Assembly: GCA_018350325.1 (NCBI GenBank)
Contig: JAEVLN010000011.1
Location: forward strand, 2,538,449 to 2,602,448
Direction of reading: 5' to 3'
Origin: Globodera rostochiensis
Taxonomy: Eukaryota; Nematoda; Chromadorea; Rhabditida; Heteroderidae
DNA: 64,000 bases
A model generated the notes under the pieces. That model was not told where the DNA came from. It worked only from the letters and a program-made list of their open reading frames with translations, and ran no database searches. Below, piece after piece: positions 36,601 to 50,364 of this stretch. How positions within the stretch are numbered: position 1 is the stretch's first letter; each line of letters begins with the position of its first letter. A program made the position numbers and the translations under genes.

Positions 36601-36724
36601 ACTGTCCCAATTCGATCACTGATCAGCAAGCAGCCAGCACCCATAAAAGCATACTTAGTGCCTTGGACAAAGCGACCAAAGAGCAGAGGAAGAGACCGGC
36701 CAAAATGGGGGCCAAACCGGACAT
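30682..36724 (-). CDS. Secreted multi-Kazal protein, 13 Kazal modules, about 1093 aa
   Basis: Twenty exons, all with consistent phase: 36724-36655, 36446-36342, 36281-36198, 36069-35694, 34990-34893, 34761-34580, 34465-34388, 34335-34299, 34230-34142, 34064-34041, 33976-33860, 33731-33484, 33325-33061, 33012-32800, 32557-32095, 32061-31970, 31825-31592, 31545-31398, 31357-31220, 30902-30682. The signal peptide is MSGLAPILAGLFLCSLVALS. Kazal cores include RPVCGMDRQTYDNICFLHC, PVCDSQGQTHQNRCK, SVCDSNGLSHPNLCAYQMHSC in part, YDPVCGSDKRTYRNACHLE and PLCDSRGITHADECAF. Most modules are split by an intron just after the central VCD..G..H/Y motif. Many have the diverged C-D-S/N form rather than the classical CG, so protease inhibition is unproven. 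An agrin/follistatin-like matrix role is possible. Intron 34991-35693 holds a transposon. Confidence 0.85.
31015..31215. repeat. Poly-C/CCCTCC low-complexity intron tract
   Basis: About 200 bases of nearly pure C with scattered T and A on the plus strand (G-rich on the sense strand) lie inside the last intron of the Kazal gene. It runs almost up to the exon 19 donor. Confidence 0.95.
35110..35630. mobile_element. Foldback/MITE element in a Kazal-gene intron, 521 bp
   Basis: Inverted arms of over 130 bp; both carry TCAACTCGCCGAC repeats and TTTTGTTTTATCTATCAACT. The ends are GGGTACATGTCAACTC and, on the complement, GGGAGCAGTTCAACTC. TCCTTTTA is duplicated at 35102-35109 and 35631-35638. It lies within the intron between Kazal exons 4 and 5. 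Confidence 0.82.
35820..35910 (-). repeat. Hexamer-like Ser/Pro-coding repeat in Kazal exon 4
   Basis: Short GGAGGTGAAGGT-type repeats on the plus strand encode a Pro/Ser-rich linker (PSPLPSPPPPPSHS) between Kazal modules 2 and 3 on the minus strand. Confidence 0.7.
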
Positions 36725-37663
36725 CGTTCAGCAAATTGATCAATCAAAGGGCGCCGATGACTTCTAATTGGACAGTTTTAAGCAATTGGAAATTTAATGT
36801 TTTGGCCAAGAATTAAGTTTAATCAATTTTGATTAAGCATTCGAACTTATGGTCCATTATCGAAGGTTTTGCGCATAAAAAGTGAAAGGGGAATTAATTA
36901 ATTTGTGGAAGAATCATCACTTCCGTCTCGGTCCGATTTGTCGAGTGGCGATAAAGGGAAGAGGTCAAGTGCACACGCCCCCCCCCCCCCGAGGGGATGA
37001 TGGTACTCGGGGTCTTCTCCCATTCAGTTTTTTCCTCTTTTCTTCTGTTTCGATCGCAAAATCCCCTCCGGCGGCGGACACTTTGCAATGGAAATGATGA
37101 AGGAATAACGGCGGTTCTCGCCCCACGACTTGCCCATCAGTTTTTTGGTGTAAAACGGCGTCGATTCGATCGAAGAATAACCCCCCCCCCCTAACCAAAC
37201 AGTAAAAATGATCGAATGCGATTTGTGTGTTTCATTAATTAACAATTGAAGTAATTGACAATTTGTGCATTTATTTCACATATTCCGTCTCTGTACACAT
37301 GATTTCGGCGTGCCCGCCAGATAAAGCATTATTAGTAATAGTAATCTTAACATCTAATTAAGATTATCGAAAAATGGCATTGCAATCGGCGGATGAGAAC
37401 AATTGGCAACTTTACGAGTACATTTTGGGAGTTGATGGGGGGGAAGGAAAAGCAAACAAATTAATTGTTGTTATTATAGTAATTAACGAAGGAATTTGGC
37501 AGTGAGTGATTCACAGACCAGACATATGTATTCACGGGGGGTACAACTTCTTTTAAATTCTGTTCAAAATTCATCTCTTTTGAGAGTTTTTTTTTGTGTT
37601 ATGTCTGGCCAACAAAGGCAACAATGATTTGGCCGCGTGTTGGTGGTTCCCTCTCGCCAATCG
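36725..37663. other. Intergenic: Kazal promoter and zyg-8 3' flank
   Basis: AT-rich with C/G runs at 36978, 37180 and 37435. No exon is supported. The first few hundred bases probably hold the Kazal-gene promoter. Confidence 0.5.
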
Positions 37664-41468
<3,805 letters not shown>

Positions 41469-41512
41469 CGTTTCTATCAAAATTAATGTGCTGAGATCAG
41501 TGCGATTATCAT

Positions 41513-42240
41513 TGTACACAGCGGCTCAATTTTGGGGCTCTAGTTCGGAAAAGATTTGAATTTTGGCTTAGTGGTCTGTGAGCTTTTCAACAAAAAAAGG
41601 TTGAGGGTTCGAATCCCTTCCATGTAATTACTATTTTTCGCTGAATTGATACATCATTTCCCCAAAAAGCTAATGAAATAGTTCTATGGGTGCATACTAC
41701 TGCAGGGATGCACCCCCAGTGTTGCACGTTCTCTCTCGTTACTCTAATGTGTCTAACCGTCCCTCTCGCTTTTGCACACTATTTCGTCGATTTAGTATTT
41801 CTGTGCATAATCTTCTCGAGAGCTATCCAATCGCTTAGCTCTTGCTTACAAATAACTTCTACAAATCAAGAGCTTTCGAATGGTACTAAATTTCGAACAA
41901 TTATTCTTGCACAATAATTTTCTTTAAGCAATAATATCTGTAAAACACTAAAATTTTGAACATTTTTGACTATAACTCGAGAATAAATGCATTAATCAAA
42001 AAACTGATGCATTAATGGATGCATTATTTTGTTCTCAAGGGATGGTGAAAATTTGATGCGAATCTGACGTTTCAAACAAAAGTTTGACGTCGCGGAATTC
42101 TTGATGCTTTTTTAATTGTTGAAAAAGGTGAGAGAGAACGCCAAAGGAGAGAAAGTCAGAGAAAAAAAGGAAATTTGTTTAATTCTCTCGCACTCTCTAT
42201 TTATTGGCACACATCTCGTTTTTTGAGCCGCTGTGTGTAG
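41513..42240. repeat. Inverted-repeat-bounded segment
   Basis: ACACAGCGGCTCAA at 41516-41530 recurs inverted as TTGAGCCGCTGTGT near 42223-42237. I found no clear target duplication. The segment is AT-rich and noncoding and includes the tRNA-like sequence at about 41570. It may be a degraded element abutting the zyg-8 5' end. Confidence 0.45.
41568..41638 (+). other. tRNA-like sequence, probably not functional
   Basis: It has an A-box-like TGGCTTAGTGGTC, a good B box (GGGTTCGAATCCC) with a paired T-stem, and a possible CTTTT/AAAAG anticodon stem. The loop lacks the expected U33 and the acceptor stem does not close. A SINE head or tRNA relic fits better than a gene. Confidence 0.35.
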
Positions 42241-42281
42241 TATTTATTTACAGTTTCTTAAAATCACTCTCATGGGTTTAC

Positions 42282-42805
42282 GGTAAATACTGCCGGTGGT
42301 GTCCCCCCCCCCCTTTTTGAAAAAATATTTCTATGTTGGGGAAATGATCAATCCTGGAGTTATTTGGGTCGTAGAATCCGAATATGAGCTTAGTTTCGAC
42401 CTATTTCGAACCCCTAATCCGAATTCGATCAAATTTTAAAAACTGATTTTTTACCAAAAACATTTCATGGTGGGGTTTTACGACCTGCTGAGCACGCATA
42501 TGCATCAGTTCGGGGAAATACGTGTTATAAGTTTAGGTTATTGCCGAACTGTTGCCTGAAATTTCTTTTCGATTTCTTCCACATTGACTTGACGTTCTGC
42601 GTTTGGCCTTATAAAAAAAAAGAAAGGAAATATTTTTTACGAAAAAAATCAATTTTTAAAATTTGTTCAAATTCGGGTTAGGGGTTCGAAATAGGTCGAA
42701 ACTAAGCTGGATTCTACGGCCCATATAACCTCAGGATTGATCATTTCCACAACATAGAAAAATAGTATTTTTTCAAAAAGGGGGGACACCATCGGCAGTA
42801 TTACC
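42282..42805. mobile_element. MITE, GGTAATACT family, copy 1 (524 bp)
   Basis: The inverted termini are GGTAAATACTGCCGGTGGTG and, on the complement, GGTAATACTGCCGATGGTG. Both continue into a C-run and CTTTTTGAAAAAATA. The arms extend over 130 bp and include GAAATGATCAATCCTG. GGGTTTAC is duplicated exactly at 42274-42281 and 42806-42813. No coding capacity. The internal motif CGACCTATTTCGAACCCC is shared with the copy at 44796. Confidence 0.88.
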
Positions 42806-43247
42806 GGGTTTACTTTAGAGAAAGTTTTATTCGCCCAAAAAAACATTTAGAAGATTTGGATTTTAAAAATGTGTCAGAGGAATTTTCAACCGGGTTCATA
42901 AAGCAAAACTAGGTGCGAAAAATGGCTAAAAATATCAATAATGCGCAATCCATTCCGTTCTCGGTAAATTTGAACTCCCGCTCCCGGAAAAAATCCTTGG
43001 CGAAATCTTTTGATCCATTTGATCAATTTTTACAACACAAGAACCGTTAAATTCAAAGTTTTAACATTTGGAAATCTTGGGCATCAATTAAGATTTCTGA
43101 TAACAAATTGTAAGAGAACTAAATAAGCCGTTTTTATGGTTTTGTAAAGAAATTCCAAGTACCGAAAGATGCATCAAATAAAAAGGAACTGGCTAAAACA
43201 ACCATTTATTTATGGAAAGCATAAATAAGTACAGACAAAACATCGTT

Positions 43248-44032
43248 TCATTTGTTTTCTTCATCACTTTCAACTTCATTTGCTTCACTATCGCTGGAGG
43301 AGCCTTCAAGTCTCAGCGTTGTTGAAATTGGACACTGAAATTAATTTACAATTGAATGGGAATGTGAAAGCGACTGACTCCCTTCAAATAGGGTCAGATC
43401 TCATGGACCAGCAAACACCGATCAAATATTTGACTCACCGATCCGCTGGAGAGCCCGCGGAGCCTTTGTAAGTGGTCGTTTAGCCTCGCTTTTGCCTCCT
43501 CTCCTCTCACCGCGCCCCTTCCCACGGTCCAATCGGCTAACTGAACCAGCAATTTGGCGGTCGGCTCCAAAGTTCCGTCATCCGAAATTAAGCTGAACTC
43601 CGTGTCCAAAATGTCCTCCATCCATTCGGAAAGCGCAAACGGACAGAGGTCTTTTTGCTTCAGCAAATACGCGCTGAGCGCCTCAACAAACCAGGCGTCC
43701 TGAGAATTGTGGAAAGTTGGATATGGAAACGCTAAAATGCGAGGGGGCGGGTGTGAATTTCAATTTATTCATTCGTTATTTTATCTTTTTCTTCTTTAAC
43801 AAGGGGTTCGGCAGCGCCGATAGAACCCGACGAGAAAATTTGTTGTCTATTTTTGTAAAGAAACAACCTTGGCTTGTGTTAGTCCTCCTGCCAATTGATT
43901 TTTGATAGCAAATTGATACGAAGGCCACGAGTTGAGCACCAAACTGACAATCTCTTCAATTTTTTGGATGTTCATTGGATCTGAAGACGAGGTCGAGGAC
44001 AAATAAATCGGATGGGCATTCGAATGATTCAT
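43248..44032 (-). CDS. tsr2: Pre-rRNA-processing protein TSR2
   Basis: TSR2 is the chaperone that escorts ribosomal protein eS26 into 40S pre-ribosomes in the nucleus. Three exons on the complement: 44032-43868, 43699-43439, 43334-43248, all phase 0. The family core is seen in LNSWPSYQFAIKNQLAGG (the WPxxxxAxxNxxGG signature) followed by AWFVEALSAYLLKQKDL and EWMEDILDTEFSLISDDGTL. The short terminal exon is acidic (SSSDSEANEVESDEEN), as in other TSR2 proteins. Length about 170 aa, usual for the family. The start is the only upstream ATG in frame. Confidence 0.85.
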
Positions 44033-44469
44033 TTTTCTAAATATTGAAAAAGGTTAATTCCAAAACTACGCCGCCATATTTTTTCCCAAGTGGTATATGT
44101 TTGAAGATCAATGTACGTTTCCAAATGAAAATTGACAAAAGCAATTTCTGGGAGCACAAGAACTCGCACCTATGCCGGGGTAACTAACTCTGGTTAAATA
44201 TGTGCAAAATTTGCTAAAAAATGGAAACAATGTAAGCGAAATTCAATGTTTTTTTTTGCGCGCGATTTTTCTCAATACTTTTTTTTGGGGGGGGGGGGGC
44301 TCGGCGGTGCTGATAGGCGAATGTTCGAATTTTTAACTCAATTTGTTAAGAGATTTGCAAGTAAATTTGCAGAAAAGTGATGCTTTTTTGCATTAAAAAA
44401 TGTAAAAAGGTTTTTATTAAGAAAATTCACAATTAAACCAAACAAGTTTTTCATTAAAAATGAAAACAC

Positions 44470-45312
44470 ATGGGTCAACCCAACTCATCAATCAAGATCG
44501 GGGCAATAACTGGCTTCAACCTTAACCGATTTAGAAATTCTTAAAGCCAATCGAAAGATCTCGACGAGTTGAAGCTAACATTAAGTTAAAACTTTGCGAT
44601 TGGACAAGTTTCAAAAAAGTTATGGCCAGAAAACCCCCAAAAGTCGGGATTTTTAAATTTTATCAAGTGTTAAGGCCATAACTTTTTTGAAACTTGTCCA
44701 ATCGCAGCTTTAACTTAATGTTAGCTTCAACTCTTCGAAATCTTTCGATTGGCTTTAAGATTTTCTGAATCGGTTAAGGTTGAAGCAAGTTTGACGGTAA
44801 TACTTTGGTTTGACCCCCCCTTTTTTTGGAAAAATTACTTTTTGTTTTAAAGTCGATTAAAAGGTGTTTTCTGGGGCATTAGGGGGCGTAGAATCCGAAT
44901 CTGACCTCCGATTCGACCTATTTCGAACCCCGGACCCGAATTCGAACATTTGGTCGAAAATTTCAAAAATTTTCAAAATTTACGTTTACGTCTTCAAATC
45001 ATTCAAATGAATGAATTCGACCATTATTTGCCTTTTCGATGTAGGTTTGTGCTTTTTGAATGATTTCGAGGCCAAAATTGATTTATCGAAGTTTTTGAAT
45101 TTCGAAAAATGTTCGAATTCGGGTCCGGGGTTCGAAATTGGTCGAAATGGAGATCAGATTCGGATTCTACGCCTCCGAATACCGCTAGGAACGCCTATTT
45201 ATCGGCTTAGAGAAAAAAAAATTTTTTTTCAAAAAAAAAGGAGGGGGGGCCAAACCAAAGTATTACCAGTTTGACCCGATCTTGATTGGATGAGTTTTGG
45301 GTGGGACCCTCG
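44470..45312. mobile_element. Palindromic element interrupted by a second MITE
   Basis: The left end (GGGTCAACCCAACTCATC) and right end (on the complement GGGTCCCACCCAAAACTCATC) are inverted copies. A long internal palindrome around 44660 shares AAAAAAGTTATGGCC with GGCCATAACTTTTTTG. Removing the 44796-45267 insertion restores the right arm. I could not see this element's own target duplication. Relatives lie near 50090-50240 and 62360-62490. Confidence 0.7.
44796..45267. mobile_element. MITE, GGTAATACT family, copy 2, nested (472 bp)
   Basis: The termini GGTAATACTTTGGTTTG (44796) and CAAACCAAAGTATTACC (45251-45267) are perfect inverts and continue into C/G runs. AGTTTGAC is duplicated exactly at 44788-44795 and 45268-45275. 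It sits inside the arm of the older palindromic element. It shares terminal GGTAATACT, the C-run plus CTTTTT, and the internal TTCGAACCCC-type motif with the 42282 copy. Confidence 0.9.
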
Positions 45313-45659
45313 CTGGTTAAATTCAAATAGTAACATTTCGCCAAATGAAATACTTTAATTTTAGCACATTCCTTTAAATATAAAGTTGAGCATAAAAAGG
45401 CTGTTTTTTGCAACAAGAAAACATTCCAACAATTATTCATTTTTCATTTTCATTTATCGAAAGGGGGAGGCAACCCGGTCTAGATTTTACCAAATTCCGT
45501 TTCACTCAGTTAGTTTATATTTCTCTGAGGCTTTACCTTCCAATTCAAAAATAGATCTCGCTATGAACCAAGAACTTAGCTTTTTAGTTCTCCATTTTAT
45601 ATTGTCTTTCTTTTTTAATTTTTTTAGACATATAAATCATTGGAAGAAATAAAATCATA

Positions 45660-47049
45660 ATGGCTTCTGTTCCTACACAAAAGGAAGAGCCGTTCCTCAA
45701 CCAACAGGCGCGGGAAGAACTCCGCGCAATAGCAAAGAAAATCCTTCAGGAGGGAAAGGGCATTCTCGCTGCAGATGAAAGCACAGGTCCCAGAATTGGC
45801 CGATTTGACCTTCCAATTAGACAACTTCCCAATTTTAAGGGTCAATCGGAAAACGTTTCGAGACAATTGGACTAGAGAACACTGAGAACAATCGCCGCCG
45901 TTATCGCCAACTTTTGTTCACCACTCCAAACTTTGGGCAGTACATCAGCGGAGTGATTCTTTTCGATGAGACATTCAGACAGGTCGGACACATCCGTTAC
46001 TTTGATTAGATCTAAAAATTTAGTCAACTGATGACGGGGTCCGTTTTGTCGACGTCATCAAAAAGACGGAAGCTGTTCCGGGCATCAAAGTGGACATGGG
46101 CGTTGTGCCTTTGGCAGGCACTGACAACGAGAAGACTACCCAGGGTCGGTCGCCTCTTTTTTGGAAGCCTTGCTCCGAATAACCTCAGCACCTTTAGGCT
46201 TTGACAATTTGGCTGAGCGTTGTGCTGAGTACAAGAAGGGCGGCTGCGACTTTGCCAAGTGGCGTTGTGTGCTCAACATTGGGCCCAATAAGCCTTCCGA
46301 TGTGGCACTGACGGAGAATGCCAATGTGCTCGCCCGTTACGCGCGCATTTGTCAGCAAAACGGACTTGTGCCCATTGTGGAGCCGGAGGTGCTCTGTGAC
46401 GGCGACCACAGTTTGGAGCGATGCCGAGAGGTGGTTTTGAAATTGGACTTACAAATTAACCTTCATTTTCTCAGGTGACTGAACTGACTTTGGCCTACAC
46501 CTACAAGGCGCTAGCCATCCAAAAAATTTTTTTGGAGGGAACGCTGCTTAAACCAAACATGGTCACGCCCGGAAACAACAGCAATGCAACGATCTTGCCG
46601 GAAGATGTTGGACTGGCGACTGTCGCCGCTCTTCGACGCGCCGTGCCAGACGCGGTCCCAGGTCATTTAAAGGAAACGGTGAAATTTAATGATTTGATTT
46701 GAAATTTCAGGTGTTGTTTTCCTCTCCGGCGGCCAATCCGAAATCGAAGCCACCCGAAATCTGAACGCGATCAACCGTGTGCCCGGGCCCAAGCCGTGGA
46801 CGCTTTCCTTCTCTTACGGTAGAGCGCTTCAATCGTCGGTGATCAAGAAGTGGGGAGGAAAGGACGAGAATATGGAAGAAGCGCAGACTATGCTGCTCCA
46901 TCGTGCCAAAGTGAGTCAGTCATAAGCAATTTTATTGGCTGCATTTCGGCATTTAGGCCAACGGGGACGCGCAGCGCGGGCAATACACCGGCGAAGAGCA
47001 TGCGGCGGGGGCCACCGAATCGTTATTTGTGGCGAAACACGCCTATTGA
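45660..47049 (+). CDS. aldo: Fructose-bisphosphate aldolase, class I
   Basis: Glycolytic enzyme that cleaves fructose 1,6-bisphosphate through a lysine Schiff base in the cytosol. Seven exons: 45660-45786, 45840-45982, 46024-46144, 46198-46430, 46475-46661, 46711-46910, 46957-47049. Motifs: [87 protein letters not shown] (Schiff-base Lys), [19 protein letters not shown] and [12 protein letters not shown]. It ends KHAY with the usual catalytic C-terminal Tyr. Length about 367 aa, as expected. One oddity: the segment before LEGTLL reads KALAIQKIF, where most aldolases have SDHH. Confidence 0.93.
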
Positions 47050-47490
47050 TGTGGAGCGTTATATAAATAAGATCATAGGCATTTACGTTCTATTTCACCC
47101 CATGATTGTCTGTTTGGATAAATGTGCGATTGTTTACCTTTTGCATACAGATACTCAAGAACTTTAGATAACACCAAATTTGTGGAGGGGGAAGGGATAA
47201 ATCGGTTAATAAGGAATGCCATTTTGCCCAGACCCTTTTTGGAAAAATCAAGCGCCAATAATTTGGGGGGTTTGGAATTGTTGTTTTTTGTTGAAATTTG
47301 AAAGTACAATTTGATTGCCCCGAGAGTTTCACCTTTGGGGAGAAATGTTGGGGACTGTACAGTTACGGAAGTTGTTCTCAGTAAAAAGCAAGACCGTCAA
47401 GAAAAAAACAAACCTCGCCACAAAGGTAATTTTGGAACTGCCACGAAAACGAAGAAGAATCCATTTTGGTGTTAGCTCATTGTTTGCTAA
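47050..47490. other. Aldolase 3' flank
   Basis: AT-rich, with no supported exon. AATAAA-like signals are not obvious just after the stop. Confidence 0.4.
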
Positions 47491-48029
47491 TAGGGTTCGG
47501 ACGGGCGCCCGGGTCGGGCGGGCATTCGGCCGGGCGGGCGCCCGACTAGGAAATATTCGATCCGGGCTAAAGCCCGGTATTCGCCCGGCAAAGCCCGCCC
47601 GGACAAAAAATCAAAAAAAGCCCGCCCGGCTCCTTTTAGGTAGCCCGGAAAAAAGCCCGCCCGGCCCCAAAAAACCGAATATTTTTTGTCATTTTTGCAT
47701 AGGGAACCCCTTTGTTTTGCAAAATTCGTAATTTTTGGACCAATTTTCTTTAGTTTGTTGGGAAGGCGGGGGAAGGAAAGAGAGAAAAGGAAGGGAGGAA
47801 AGGAGGTGAGGGGGAAAGGAATAGAAAGACCTGAAGGGAGGAAAAGAAGTGAGAAAGAGGAAGGCGGGAAGGCAGGGATGAAAGTAAGGGATGAAAAGAA
47901 GGCAGGAAAGTACCAAAAAGTCAAAATGCCAAGGGGAAAAGCCAAAAGCGGGAAAACACAAAGAGAGGGAAGAGTCCCAAAGGTGAAAATGAGTGCCATA
48001 AGATGAATTGCCAGCCATAAGGGAAAATG

Positions 48030-49560
48030 CTCAAAAGAGAGAAAGTGCAAATCCCCTAAGGAAAAATGCCAAGAATGAAAATGCCATAAAGAAAGTCCCC
48101 TAAGGGAAAATGCCAAGAAAGAAAGTGCCATAAGGGAAATTGTTACAAAGAAAGTGCCTTAAGGGAAAATGCCAGAAAGAAAGTCCCTTAAGGGAAATTG
48201 CCACAAAGAAAGTGCCTTAAGGGAAAATGCCAAGAAAGAAAGTGCCTACCCAAAGGAAAAATGCCAAGAAAGAAAGTGCCAACCCAAAGAGAAAATGCCA
48301 AGAAAAAAAGTGCCTACCCAAAAAGAAAATGCCAAGAAAGAAAGTGCCCTAAGGGAAATTGCCACAAAGAAAGTGGCTTAAGGGAAAATCCAAGAAATGC
48401 CAAGAAAGAAAGTCCCCTAAGGGAAAATGCCAAGGAAGTGCTCTAAGAGGAAAGTGCCTACCCAAAGAGAAAATGCCAATGAAGAAAGTGCCTACCCTAA
48501 GGGAAAATGTCAAGAAAAGAAAGTCCCCCAAGAGAAAATGCCAAGAAAAAAAGTGCCCTAAAGGAAAATGCCAAGAAAGAAAGTGCCCTAAGGGAAAATG
48601 CCAAGAAAGAACGTGCCATAAAGGGAAATGCCAGAAAAAAAGTGCCTACCCTAAGGGAAAATGCCAAGAAAGAACGTGCCCTAAGGAAAAATGCCAAGAA
48701 AGAATGTGCCCTAAGGGAAAATGCCGGAAAGAAAGTGCCTACCCTAAGGGAAATGTCAAGAAAAGAAAGTCCCCCAAGGGAAAATGCCAAGAATAAAAGT
48801 GCCCTAAAGGAAAATGCCAAGAAAAAAGTGCCCTAAGGGAAAATGCCAGAAAGAAAGTGCCTTAAGGGAAATGCCAGAAAAAAAGTCGCCTACGGCAAAT
48901 GCCAGAAAGAAAGTCCTCTAAGGGAAAAATGGAGGAAGTGGTCAAGGGAAAATGCCAAGAAAGAACGAGCCCTAATGAAAAATGCCAAGAAAGTGCTCTA
49001 AGGGAAAATGCCAAGAAAGAACGTGGCCTAAGGGAAAATGCCATAAAGAAAGTGCCTACCCTAAGGGAAAATGCCAAGAAAGAAAAAGGGAAATGCCAAG
49101 AAAGTACTCTGAGGAAAAATGCCAAGAAAGAATGTGCCCTAAGGGAAAATGCCAGAAAGAAAGTGCCTACCCAAAGGAAAAATGCCAAGAAAGAAAGTGC
49201 CAACCCAAAGAGAAAATGACAAGAAAAAAAGTGCCTACCCAAAAAGAAAATGCCAAGAAAGAAAGTGCCCTAAGGGAAATTGCCACAAAGAAAGTGGCTT
49301 AAGGGAAAATCCAAGAAATGCCAAGAAAGAAAGTCCCCTAAGGGAAAATGCCAAGGAAGTGCTCTAAGAGGAAAGTGCCTACCCAAAGAGAAAATGCCAA
49401 TGAAGAAAGTGCCTACCCTAAGGGAAAATGTCAAGAAAAGAAAGTCCCCCAAGAGAAAATGCCAAGAAAGAACGTGCCCTAAGGAAAAATGCCAAGAAAG
49501 TACTCTGAGGAAAAATGCCAAAAAAGAACCTGCCATAAAGGGAAATGCCAGAAAGATCTT
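48030..49560. repeat. Degenerate 27-30-bp purine-rich tandem array
   Basis: Roughly 50 variable units of the type GGGAAAATGCCAAGAAAGAA plus AGTGCCCTAA. There is a higher-order duplication: about 309 bases at 48241-48549 recur almost unchanged at 49162-49470, offset 921. Encoded frames are Lys/Glu/Cys/Pro-rich on one strand and Leu/Phe-rich on the other, and are not taken as genes. Confidence 0.88.
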
Positions 49561-49616
49561 AAGGGCAAATGCAAGAATAAGCTACTATAAATCGAATCTG
49601 TTCATACATATCCGTA

Positions 49617-49658
49617 CTTCTAGCGGTTGGTGCGCCGTTAGGCGCACCTAAACCGCTA
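49617..49658. repeat. Short perfect-type hairpin
   Basis: TAGCGGTTGGTGCGCC and GGCGCACCTAAACCGCTA pair around a 4-base loop, with one or two mismatches. It lies at the 3' end of the tandem array inside the hAT-like element. Confidence 0.7.
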
Positions 49659-50084
49659 GTATTTTTAAATTTTGGATGAAAATCTCTTAACAAATTGAGT
49701 AAAAAATTCAAAAATTTCTCACCCCCCTCCCGAATCTGGGGCCTCAAAAATTATGATACGGGTGATTTTTAGCGAAAATACGAGGCTCAAATTACGATAT
49801 TTACGATTACGATACGATACACATCCCTGGTCTATATCGTACATGATCAGGAATGATCAATCTCTACTTTTAAGCTGTTTCAAAAAAATTTTTAAATATT
49901 CGCCCGGTATTCGGATGTTTTCCAAAATCCGGGCTAAAGCCCGGTATTCGCCCGGCAAAGCCCGCCCGGAGGAAAAACCCAAAAATATTCGCCCGGCAAA
50001 GCCCGCCCGGCCACTTTCGGGTTGCACGGAAAAAAGCCCGCCCGGCCCCAACCCGATTATCCGAACCCTATTTGCTAATTTGTT

Positions 50085-50245
50085 TTGTTTAATTAATCAG
50101 AGTTTCACCGATCTTTCGATTGGCTTTAATACTTTCTGAATCGGTTAAGGTAGAAGCTAGTTATGCTTTATGGATGAGTTGGATATGAATGAGTTGGGTT
50201 TACCCCATTGCCCCGATCTTGATTCATTTTTAAATTTTAGCACCA
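50085..50245. repeat. Relic arm of the 44470-type palindromic element
   Basis: It shares CGATCTTTCGATTGGCTTTAA, CTGAATCGGTTAAGGT and CCCCGATCTTGATT with the element at 44470-45312. Only one arm is present, immediately right of the 47491-50070 insertion. That transposon may therefore have landed in or beside an older copy. Confidence 0.65.
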
Positions 50246-50364
50246 TTAACTTTCCAAAAAACACCAAAATGATGCTAAAGCATCAAATCTGGAAGCCCTG
50301 GTTTTATGTAAATTTGTTTTTCCTTTTTTTGGCTAGGAATTCGATAACAACTTTTACATGCACA

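Larger units (their letters stand above)
47491..50070. mobile_element. Non-autonomous hAT-like element with internal tandem repeats, 2580 bp
   Basis: The termini TAGGGTTCGGA (47491) and TCCGAACCCTA (to 50070) are perfect 11-bp inverts. TTTGCTAA is duplicated exactly at 47483-47490 and 50071-50078. Both ends carry GC-rich subterminal blocks with CCGGGCTAAAGCCCGGTATT and repeated CCCGCCCGG motifs (47500-47690 and 49900-50050). The centre is a purine-rich tandem array. No transposase frame is seen. Long open frames here come from the array. Confidence 0.9.

Noticed and set aside
47487..49651. Long Lys-rich plus-strand and Leu/Phe-rich minus-strand frames
   Set aside because: All lie inside the hAT-like element and its tandem array. 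Frames on both strands are equally open, and there is no family resemblance.
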